NCBI GenBank assembly: GCA_963922205.1
Contig: CAWUHX010000083.1
Coordinates: forward strand, 1-64,000
DNA: 64,000 nucleotides
Source: Romanomermis culicivorax
Lineage: Eukaryota > Nematoda > Enoplea > Mermithida > Mermithidae
Direction: 5' to 3'
The position numbers and the translations under genes were made by a program. This document shows, one piece after another, positions 36,001 to 48,000 of this stretch. Position 1 is the first letter of the stretch; each line of letters starts with the position of its first letter. A model generated the notes under the pieces. The model saw only the letters and a program-made list of their open reading frames with translations, was not told the DNA's origin and searched no databases.

Positions 36001-39000
36001 TCTGGTTCCATGAGCACGGTGCTAAAAAAACATACCTTACTTTAAGAATCAATGTCTTTAAGAATCAATGTCTGTAAGAATCCCCTGGATTTAGAACAAT
36101 GTGGATAAGTCAAAATGTTGTTTTTCCTCGTTGAGACATTAATGTACTTTTTTGCCCTGATTTCCCGTCTGATAACCATTTTTCACAATTTTTTTCGTTC
36201 TATCGCGATGTAAAGTTTTTACAATTCGCATACGCGACTAATTCCATATTACCACTTGGGTTATTCCATGTCAACTGTCTTGATATCAGAAATGGTCCAC
36301 GCTCGACAATTTCAGAATTTCTTCAAAATTTTTGTCGGTGTACATAACATGTGCTAGGACGTTATGCAAAATTTCAGCTCGATTTGTCAAGTGTAGGGCA
36401 CTTTTTGTAGGTCCATACTCGGTTGGAAGAACGCCGTGCGCAAAAAACTGGTCAACTATGACAAGTGCTTGTGCAATAACCAACTTATCAATTGGTTTGA
36501 AATTTTTTCTACAAGCACAACTCCCGACTCCGAATACATTTATACAATGCGAATTGGGCGGAAAATTACAGCCTTTGAATTATTCAGACTGAAAGTGCCT
36601 TACAAAATTTGTCAGGGAGAATTTGGACCGAACTTTAGCTATCTACAGTTCTAACACAAGAGTAGCTAACGCCCTGATTTTTTAGAAAAAGACTGATGGC
36701 CAGGGTGTCATCATACTTGAGCAGTGTCATAATTTTTGAGCCAGTGCATCGGAAGTCATTAGATTCACTGTGAACGGCTTGATGAAAGAATGCAAATTCA
36801 TGCTATTTTTCGAGCGAAATTTTATCGTGGGGTCCATCTTCGATTTTTTTTTTATTTTTACCACCATTGGAAAGAGCACATTTTTTATTTCAGGAATCCA
36901 CTTGAATCAAAATGACTTTTTCCGTATAAGGTTTTAATTTGACTCAGAAGTACCCCATGTTTTACTACGCACGTGATGCCTGTTTCCACGTATATACAGA
37001 TTCAAAGCGGGTCATGCTGATGATTTTGTTTACTCTAGATGAATAGAATATGATTCTACATAAAACAGTACATTTAGAACCAGTAAAATAGAACACAAGT
37101 AAGGTAACAAAACAATCAATTTTTGAGCATAGAATACTGTAAGTTTAGTCATATCTGCATTTCATTGTTTGGAACAAGTTTTCAATGTTGTTCATCAGAT
37201 CAGTGAAATAAGTGTATTTACGACCCATTGAACTAGCGTTTGGAGCTGGCAAGATGGCAATAATGTGCTCGTCTGGAATCCAGCAGGTGTCTTTTCTAGT
37301 AGGCCAATGAAAAGAAGCAGCCAACCCATGTGGATGCATGAAATCAACAAAAACATCATGTTCTTCAAGCAAGTTCATTGCCAATCCACCACTGATCATC
37401 ATACGCACAGGCTATGTTCTGACCGGGCTGAATAGTGTCAATTGTTTTGTGGTGACTGTCTATAAATTGGTTGACTGGTGCAATGAATGACACTGCGTCA
37501 TTGGAAACTCTGCTCATTTGAATCCGCTACTCATTAATTGGTTCGAAGCAATGATTTACCCTGGTTCCAGCAACAGTTTGACCATTTTTGAATCTTTTTT
37601 CTTAATTTAGCCTGACGGCATCAATTTCCTCTTTTGTGATAAAAAGTAGGTGATGTCATGAACTTGTTCATTGCAGAACTAGAATAAATCGAGTGGTGTC
37701 AGTATTTGGTCTGAAATAGGGCGTTGAAGGCTAGCTCTTGCAGCTAATCGCTCTGTTGTGCCACCAATGTCATCACGTGGCGATTTTCCATGGCTTGTTG
37801 CACAAAAGTGTCATTCAGCCCTAATTCCAAAATCATTGTAATGTTGGCGCAAATTCATGAAGTTCTTGAAATTCTTGTATTGGGCAGCTGAACCATCACT
37901 GAAATATTTGATATGCTTTATCTTTGGAAAAATGCTTTGTAGGTGATTGATCAATTTGGAGAGGAAGACGTAGATTGTAACTTTATCATGTCGAAGACAA
38001 TCACTGATGATGCAAAAGCTAAGGAATTCAATCATATCAATGGAAGTCTTTTGGTAGACAACAAATGGATGCAATGTTGCCTGACTATTTTCCCAGTGGA
38101 AGCCTTGCACTGCATCCTGCACAAGAAATGAATAATTCTCTACAAAATCCATGAGCACAATCAGCACTCCATTTTTTTAGTTTTTTTGCTTTCTTTCAGG
38201 TATCTACTTTGATGTTTCGCGATATAGTGTTGGAAGAAGTTTGTAATTTCGGCTGCCATTTCTGGAATAAACTCTTCTATTGTGGATTGTTTCACTTCAA
38301 GAGTGTCTCGATTTGTGTATATCCATTGTTTGTATTCTATGACATCATCAGAATCGCTGTCCTCTAATGCAGCTTTGATTAAGCTTTCTAACTCTGCCAA
38401 TCCAGGACATAAATCGCATCGATTGAGCATGCAATCTTTGGCTTCAATATCACAGACAGTTTTTGCCAGTAGGTCTTTTTAATCACAGTTCATAACAGTT
38501 GCAGCCAACATCAATTTGACGTTCTGGTGAGCACGACAAAGGCAAACATAGTGTATTCCTGCAGAACCAACTGTGATACACCATTTTGGATGTAGTTCGC
38601 AGAATTTTGAGAAATCAATCTCGGGTAAACTCTGCTTGCAATATTCATTGTAGGCTTCTTTCGAATTACAAAGCAGTAGACGTTTCTGCATATAAACCTT
38701 GATGATAGCTGGTGTCGTTATAGAAGCATAGTCTCTTTCCCAGCGCAGATTCGAGTTATTTCATCATCATCATAAAATCTGGCCACACTTTCTTTTACAT
38801 TGTCAAGTAACATTTTTTCACATTTAGGATCTGGTTTTGCTAAAATGCCTGTTCTTTCTTGAGTTTTCTGGCAGCTATCACCATCCGTTCAGAAACAGGG
38901 AATGCTTTCATTGTCTTTTCGATTTTCCAATCACTGGGTGTCAAAGTTAAAATCTGAATTCTTTCAGCCCTTGAGGATATTATCAACTTTGACCTCAGTT

Positions 39001-42000
39001 CACAAATGAGTACTACATATGATGAGCACTTCTTGCACATTGAAGTAATTGGCTCTTCAAAATCATTCAGCTTGAAGCCACCAACCTCAGCAATCTTTGT
39101 AGCCACAACCATTTGAGCTTTCTTTATTTTCTTCCCCACATGCCCATGCAAATTGTAGCTTGCGATACAGTGAAGTTTAAGAGGAGAAACGCCGATTGCT
39201 GTCAAGCTCTTGTCCAGGCCATCTTTTTCTGACTCTGATGGCTGTTCAGTTTCGATCCTCTTTTTGTTGAGTTTGACTCTGCATTGAGGACAAATCTTCT
39301 GGCCAGGTTTAACATCTATGTTAGTGATCTGCTTCAAAAAGTCTGCTGTTATAATAACATCAATCGAACGCAGATTATTTTTTATCCTGTGACAATTTAT
39401 TTTAAATGGATTGCAGCATGACGTTTGCAACTGTTCAAACCTTTTCAGCAGCTTTGCTCCATCATGAAAGCATATTTGGGCGCTGAAGTCAATGGAACCA
39501 CTGCCTCGAATGATCACATTTTGATCGTCCATAGGCAGCTCACTAATTAACCTCAGGCCATACTTTCCGTGAGTGAATCTAGTATGTTATTAATGGTTGA
39601 AGAACCTAATAAACTCGATGATGATACCAATGATAAAATGTAGAACGCATGGATGAAGCAAATGATAAATCATAGACACATTGCTGCTTATATACTGTGA
39701 CCTCAGAATACAAGAACCTTACAGCACTTTCTAGAATACAATCCAGAAAATTCTGAAAGTTTCTGGTGAGATTGATATAAAGCAACAGTGTCTGCACATC
39801 ATATTGTGTGTTTATACTGTAGTGAGTAACACAGTCAAATGAAATGCAAACTAACTTTTCTTATGTACTTCTGATAAAGCCTAGTTGTCGTTGTTTATAT
39901 CATCATGACCTGCTTTGAATCTGTATGTGGAAACAGGCATCACGTGCATAGTAAGACATACGGTACTTCCGTGGCAAATAAAAACCTTATACGAAAAAAA
40001 ACATTTTGCTTCAACTGGATTCTTGAAGTTATGTGCTCTTTCCAATGGTGGTAAAAATAAAAAGATCGAAGGTGGGCCCGACAATAAAATTTCGCTCCAA
40101 AAAATAGCATAAATTTGCATTTTTTCTTCAAGCATTCACAGTGAGTCTAATAACTTCTGATGTACTTGCTCAAAAATTATGATACTGCTCAAGTATGATG
40201 ACACCCTGGCCCTCAGACTTCTTCTTAAAAATCAGGGCGTTCCGTTAGCTACTTTTGTGTTATATAACTATAGATAGCTAAAGGTTGGTCAAAAGTTTCA
40301 ATCTAACCATACATGCACATGGTCAGGGGTCCCAGGGTATGGAAAATGACCAAAATTGGTCATATAGTAATTTTTTTCCAGAAAACTGGTGTAGAGTAAT
40401 TTTTTTACTTTAAAATGAAATTTTATTGCTTTCATATGAATAATAACTTGACAAAGTTGGTTGGTTGCTGACGTCAATAATAAACTCATTGATCATTTTT
40501 CATGTAATCTAATCTTTTCAAATTATATGTGGTAAATAAACTTATGACGACAGCATAACTGGAATACAAACAATGTTTTTTAAAAATTGGTCCAAACAAC
40601 ACTATCTAAGCTGCCGCACAACTTTTTTCTCTCAAATAATAGGCCAACCCAATTTTAATCCAAAGCTTGGTTGTTTTAACACCAATTATACTGCATAGAA
40701 AGTTTGTTATACATTTTTATTTTTGCTCTATTATTTCTGATAATATTGGTGGTATAGTCATGATGCTGAAAATTTTTCTAATAATAATTCCATTATTGTT
40801 AATTATATTCGATTATGGAAACCCTGAGACTGTTGTAATCAATGAAATTAACAGTGACGACCCAACAAAACCCGAAAATAGGGAATTCATTGAATTGATT
40901 GCCTATGGAATCCAACCTGGCACAACAACCACAATCCAGCTGCAAGATTAGAGTCTTCGGGGCTATAAAATTGTCATTTTGTCGGCATATCACCAAGGAG
41001 CAAAAGGTCCTACTATTGAATTAGTGGCAAACTTGTGGAATTCTCCTATTACAGGCAGATTCTTTGCATTTGGTGGGTTAGATCTAAATGCCAACTTGAA
41101 AGTCGACAGTCCATTAGTGACATATCGGTTAAAATTTACCAGAACACCAACATTATTCGGTTTTTTTCAAATGCTAATATCCACCCCCATGCTGTGCTTT
41201 TGTCATACCAAGCTGATGGACTTTCTGAAATAAAGCTAACAGAATGGATGCCTTACAAAACAGTCAAATCAAACAATTGCTCAAACAATCATTAATTGAC
41301 ATTGTTGTTTATGGCCGTCGTTCTGCTGCTGAAAACTGTGATATCTTTGAGGAAATTGCTCCGGCACTGGCTAACAGAAACTATGTGCTGCGTGAATTTG
41401 ACATTCCAGCTCATCTTGAATCAGATTATTCATTAAGCCGCTGTACAATAGAAATGGCACCAATAATGCCTGAAAAATTCATATTAGGCAAGCTAACACC
41501 TGGTAGCGATAATGATTGTACAGGAACACATTTTATTTTGGAAAACCATATAGTTGATGTTACTGGATCAGTCAGAAAACACTATCATGACAGCATTAAA
41601 GTAGAGATAATGGAAATCGCTCAATGCAGCAGTCGACTTGAGCCAGATATTTATTATAGGGTTAAAAGTCAAAAAGTCGACAAGGCAATACAAATGGAAA
41701 TTAACCTTCAAAAAATGAATGATATATGCACCATTATTAATGCTCCAGATGATCTATCGACACAGGGTAAATTTATACTGTTAATATGAATGTGAAGCTT
41801 AAAAAAACTGAGTAACACTCTCACATTTTTAAGTCAAAATGAGCAGGCGATCAAAGCAGCTGACCAAAATGCAGTTCATATGACACCATGTGTCCCTGAA
41901 AGGGAATGGGAAACAACTGCTTATTTCAATCCAGATTGGCTTAGGCAAATTGATGTTCATCAAAGTAAAACATTTATTTCTGCTTTATCTCATGTGCATT

Positions 42001-45000
42001 GTGCTTCATATGGTCCATGCCAGATCACTGATTACACATAGAGTTTTTTCTAAACTTATTTTTTTAATAAGGTAACCTTGTGCCACGGAAAACAATTGAA
42101 AGTAACCGCGTCTGGTTTGAGTATCTTCCAAATGCTCAAGACCCAACACAGTCGCAGTATCAGTGTGGTTTGTGCCACAAATATTATGACAACCTTGGGC
42201 TAGACACTCGATACCATCCTGCACTGGCTGATCCAACATTGAAAGCCTCTTTCAAGCACAATCATCAAAAAATTAGCGAACATGCTGGGCTTAGCCAACA
42301 TCAAATTGTCATCTCAAAGCTCCAAGAGGCAGCAAAAAATAACTACCCCAGCAGTTCCAGCAGATTCAAAAGCAAAACAAACTGGAAGAAAAGGGACAAA
42401 ATGCTGTTACCATGAGAAGGATACGTACTGTTTATGTTGAGACCAAGGTTTGGCTTTCATGTCACACCCAAAAGTTGTTAAACTTCAAGAAGCCAATGGC
42501 ATTTTCCTTGGTTATCATCATTATGATCGGATGTCAGCATCTCGCATGGTCACATCAATTAGTACGCAGATGCATGATGCCCTGTTACAACATTTGACGG
42601 AAAAGCAAAGTCTAGTTTCACTTACTGTAGACAGTGCAACAGACGCCAGTCAAAATCATTACTTAATAACATACTTTCAGGCACTGGAATTCAATGCCCC
42701 TGTTGTTTACTTTTATAAATTAATTGAACTGAAAGCTGACGAATCTGCCAATGGACTGTTAAGAGCTTTGCTCGAGGAATTTGAAAAAGAGAAATATGGA
42801 TTTGCATGCTATCTAAAGGTATGTACCCACTTCACAGTGCTGCACAATGGTTTTAATCCTGGCCAATTCCCAGTTTTAAAAATTTTGGTTCACTTGGTTG
42901 CCTGATTTCCTAATTTTGGTTGCTGGTTTCTTAGTTCAGATTAACCAATTCTTGATTTTTTGATGCTTTTTAAACCAAAATATGTGAAAGAACTAGTGAA
43001 ATCACACAATTTTTATACACAAAAAAATTCCACTGATCTGCTAATAAAAATGCTGGAAATCAGTTTATCCCACTTTTTCCTTGATTTTTAACAGTTTTCA
43101 ATTATGTTTCAGCAATAAATACACTCAAAAATCACTCATTCCCTTTTTCATCTCACCCTGTATAACAATTTCTTGTTTTCATCAGGCCAACCTCCGAGGA
43201 TTTGCTCCAGATGGGGCGGCTGTAATGCTAGGAAAATACAATAGCTTGAAAAAGCTGGTCAGTGACTGGGCTTCAAATAGCGTCTATGGGATCCATTGCA
43301 TGGCCCATAGATTACATCTTGCAATACGAGCAGCTATAGAATCAGTACCCTACTATGTAAGCTTTGAGTCCACAGTTAATGGCCTTCGCAATTTCTATAA
43401 CCGCCATGGTCATAAGAGAAAATCCCATCTACGTGCACTCGCCAGTGCCCTTGACATTAGCATGCTGGAACTTACTTATATTTTTGAAACACGCTGGATT
43501 TCATCTGAATTTAATGCCCTAAAGAGCATCAACAATACCTGGTATTTGGTTGTTACAGACTTAGATGCCATTTCTGTTGATCGAAGCCTCAATCATTTAA
43601 CTCGAAATGAAGCAAAGGGTTTTTCGCAAAAATTAAAAAACAATTTTTTGTTGGCCTTACAATTTACTTGTGATATCCTGTTAATGCTAACACATTGGTC
43701 AAAACGCTTGCAGCAAAGAAGTGGCGTCCTTATTGGGGCTGAGGAATACAAGGACAATCTAATTGATACATTTGAAAGCTTAAAATCAACGGATGGTAGC
43801 TTCCTTGCCTACTACCTGACGCATGTTGTATGTTCAGAAAGCCCAACAGATCGAAAATGTTCATTGGACAATTATGATCGATCAGCCAGTATTCAGTGGC
43901 AAACAGTGGAACTAGAATCGGACACAAGAGAACGAGTTCCAAAGTTGGACACTTATCATTCCCAATTCTTAAATGCCATCATTGATCAACTAAAAAGTTA
44001 TTTTCCAGAAGGTGATCTTAAAAACTTTGACGTTCTTGTTCCTGAAAAGTTGCCAAAAAAGGAAGCGCAGGTACTGTTCTATGGCATAGAGGACATTCAG
44101 GCTTTGGCAGAAAAATTCGGCTTGGACCCACAGACCACAACAGCACAATGGACACAAGTATTGGTCAAGATTATTGCAACAGAAGAATTCTGCCATTTCC
44201 AAGGTGTGCAGGCCATTTATTTTTGGCAGCATTATCTAAATTCAGATTCTATTGGCTGGGGTGAGGACATATCGAAGCTTATCAAATTGGCACTGATTCT
44301 ACCAATGGGAAGTGCAGATGCCGAACGGGGGTTTTTGATCATGAACCACATCTGAACAGCAAGAAGAGCGCGGCTCCAGGGCAATAAGCTTGATGATCTG
44401 CTTCATCTTAGAATTAATGGTCCCAATGAGATTGAAAAATTTAATGCAGCAAAATATGCAAAAGTGTGGGTGAGCGAAAATCACCTAAGAACTGATGATC
44501 CCTCAGCCCAAAAGAAGAAGCGACCAAATGAAATAGATTTGGAGGAAACTGAAAATGAAAATTATGTCTATTTACCATCAAGCACAATATATTAAAAATG
44601 AAAATATTTTTGTATCGGCTTGTAGTTAGAAATTTTACCAGCAGTATTAAAAAATTTGCCTTATCATTTTTTTCCATTAAAAATTGCACTTTCTTCTCCC
44701 TTGATTTAAATCACTAGGATTGCACATTTTAAAATTCTGTAGACTGAAGTTTTTGATAAATGCTGTCAGTAGATAATTTTAAATCATGTGTGATTTTGGG
44801 CAATACTGGGTTATTTATACAAAAATTTTCACTTTGTGAAAAAAATTCATGTAAATTTAAAACAATGTTTTGACCAAATTTGATTTTTTGCCCTAAAAGT
44901 TGTCCATCAAGAGTGACTATTCAGCTAATACAGGGCCTCATTGGCTTGAACAAATTTTTTATAAGAATATTCTTAATGCTTGTTGCATTTTACATTGCCA

Positions 45001-48000
45001 AATTTTAGGCCTATAGTAAACTTTTGCCAAATTTTTGGCCTATAGTAAACTTCTGCCAAATTTTTTAGGGTAGGATAAATCCATACCCTGTGTGCATGTA
45101 TGAATCTAACTAATCCAAAGGCTGGAATTTTCCGCTCAGTTCGCATAGTGTAAATGTGTTCGGAGTCGGGAGTTGTGCTTGGCAGAAAAAATTTCAAACC
45201 AATTGATAAGTTGGTTATTGCACAAGCACTTGTCATAGTTGACCAGTTTTTTGGAGCACAAAGGGTTTTTGAGAGGTCGTTTGTACCAGTACAAATGGAC
45301 GGAGAAAAAAAACTGCCACAACATGATCGATGTTATAGCTTCAACTGACATCAAAGAGACTGGTGAAATTATGTACCTACTCATATGTTCCTCTAATTGT
45401 ATGGCTCATTTAGAAGGAATGTTTACTGTAGAAGAACACCGATTTAATTTTCCTGCCACAAGTTTATAGAGGAAGATTCTTCTATCAATCATATCGTGTG
45501 AAGCTCGACTGTTGCATTATAATAAATCAAAAACTGATGCATCTTTCATTCCTGATTTTGTTTGGATCGCTGGAAGAATACGTATAGGACATAACAAAAA
45601 ACACTTTCACACAAATTGCAACTTATGATTTCAGCGCTGGATGCTGCGCTAGGGCATTCAAAGCATAAAAATGAGTAATGATTAATTTATCAGGACCATG
45701 ATTGATGGTTCACAGTCAGAACTAGGATTATTGTCATGCTCTGTCACTCTTCTGTCCTGCGAAAAGTACAGGTGTTCGGGTAAAACTTTAAAAAATATAT
45801 GAATGAGACTTCCTTTACGAACTTATGGTAGGAAATTATACCAGTGTTTCTTTACAGGAAGCATTCCTTCTAAATGAGTCACGCAGTCAGATGAACGAAC
45901 ATATCTGAGTACTTCATAAGACTCTTTGATGTGAATTACAGCTATAACATCAATCATGTGTGGAGAACTCACTATAGTCTGTATATTTCTAAATGAGCCG
46001 CGGCGCACAGAAGGATTTTCATGCAAATAATGAACCACGTGCGTATACGGACACATTTTTCTCTCGTATTGACTGCAGCAGTTGGGCGAACAAATTGAGG
46101 AAAAAAAATTTCGGCCTACGATGCAGGTTTATTGTCTGTTCATCGATTTCTAATGATTATTTTACTCTCCGATTCTCATTTGAAAATGAGTAGACCATAA
46201 ATGCTTGTTTCCTTTGTTAGCTTGATAGTCGACAAAATCCTGAAAACTAAATAATGTCTGTAATAATTTTGATCATTTGATTCAGATTTTTATCGTGCAA
46301 AGCGTATATGGATATTAGATGTGGTGTGAATATGAGGTTCGATTTTATTCTACCAAATGCCGAGTTCTTGTGTCAAGCATAAAATTAATCAATTGAAAAA
46401 AAATTATCACAATTCAAAAATGATATTTTTCAAAAATTTATTCCATGTTGCAGTGAAACTAAAAGTCCCAAAAACAACTGAATCACCCGTTTGAAGGTCA
46501 GTGGTCACATTAAAATACTATCGTTTAAAAAATTTCATGAAAAGTTATCGAAAATTGACAAAAACATGAATGATAACTTGAAGCAAAAACGTGCAATAAA
46601 TGATAAGTAAAACTGTAGTTTGATTTTCATATGATAAAATTGATCAAGAGGTTTTTATCATGCAGTTAGGCACATAGATGGTACAGGTTGTGGTCGAGTA
46701 AGGTCCGATTTAATACGACCAATCCGAGTTGTGAAGTTATGTCAAGAATGAAAGTTTAATTTTTTGAATCTCGTAACATGTTGCAGTGGAACTATAAGTC
46801 CATGAAACCACTGACTAATCTTTTGAAAGCTGCATTAAAATACTATCGTTCAAAAAATTTCATGAAACATCGAAAATTGATCGAAACATAAATGATAATT
46901 TGGAGCAAAAACGTGTTATACATATAAAACTAAGGTTTAAATTTCATATGCCGAAATTAGTCACTGGGTTTCTATGGCATAGCTTCAAATTTTTGCATGA
47001 GGTTAGGCGTATAGATAGTACATGTTATGGTAAAATAGAGTTCGATTTCATTCTACCAATCTCGAGTAATTGTGTTTCAAGTGGAGAATTAGCAAAACAA
47101 AAAATTTGGTTTTTTCGCCTTTTTATTGTATACTGTATCATAACTCAGATTCGGAAAGACGATTGCCTGTATATTCCTAGAAGCCTGTTCAATCTATTAT
47201 CGATTAAAATAAACTGCTGTTGAAAATCTTGAAAATTGTGAAATATACAAGTGATAATATGGAATTAGTCGCGTATCCAAATTTTGAGAACCTTATACAG
47301 CGACAGCTCAATGAAAAATTTTTTTGTGCAAAATGCTTATCAGATTTGAAATCAGCGTAAAAAGTTGTAGATATATCTCCGAACGAGCAAAAACAAAATT
47401 TTGACATATCCTCACTCAAGGTGGTCCCTACAGAAATTGACTCCTAACCATACATGCACGTGGGGGGGTTTGGGGGGTTTTGACCCCCAGCAGATTCTTG
47501 CTGACCCCCAGCAGATTTTAGTTCCCCAAAAATAGTTGGGAAGATGACGAAGGAAAATGAGCAAGAGAGCAGAGAAAGTCGTCATGAAAATGGAAATGAT
47601 GCTGTAGTTTGACAATTTTTCTAAACAAATCATACTTGATTCCAAAAAAGTAGCATGAAAACTTTAAAAAGTGCTGTCTAAGCAAATAATTTCACTTTTC
47701 TGACTAATTTAGTTTGAAGAATATGCTGCTTGGATGTTAAAAGACTTTCTGAGACCTTTTTTTCGTTATCAAGAACAAAAAAAAATTTTTGTATTCCACC
47801 CCCTGTCCTGGCTGACCCCCAGCAGAATCTCTATGCTGTGCATGTATGCTCCTAACAATTATCAATGGAAGAAAAAAATAAGAATAAAATCATCAGGAAA
47901 GTTAGAATCAAAAACTAAACGTTGAATATAAATGCTTAGTGAACATTACTGATTGTTATTGTGTTATTGACTGAGAAATGATACTTGACTTCCTGAGAGT

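Larger units (their letters stand above)
40308..45102 (+). mobile_element. 4795-bp hAT transposon carrying a lamin-tail-domain ORF, TSD AATCTAAC
   Basis: A perfect 8-bp TSD AATCTAAC lies at 40300-40307 and 45103-45110. The termini CATACATGCACA and its complement match. It contains, in order, a broken lamin-tail-domain (LTD) reading frame and a hAT transposase, both on the plus strand. Its two ends, without the middle, form the short element at 53571-53898. It is inserted in the right arm of the long-TIR element. Confidence 0.9.
36440..45260 (-). mobile_element. DNA transposon with roughly 0.5-kb terminal inverted repeats, right arm split by a hAT insertion
   Basis: The left arm 36440-37010 is repeated inverted at about 39900-40307 and then, after the 4795-bp hAT element, at 45103-45260. 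Shared blocks include ccagggtgtcatcatacttgagcag, ttaccaccattggaaagagcaca and caataaccaacttatcaattgg. Minus-strand transposase-like frames lie between the arms. Removing the hAT leaves an element of about 4.0 kb. The outer boundaries near aaaaaactggtc are approximate. Confidence 0.82.

Noticed and set aside
46900..47223. 107-codon plus-strand ORF
   Set aside because: It lies within the diverged tandem repeat; the other units do not keep the frame.
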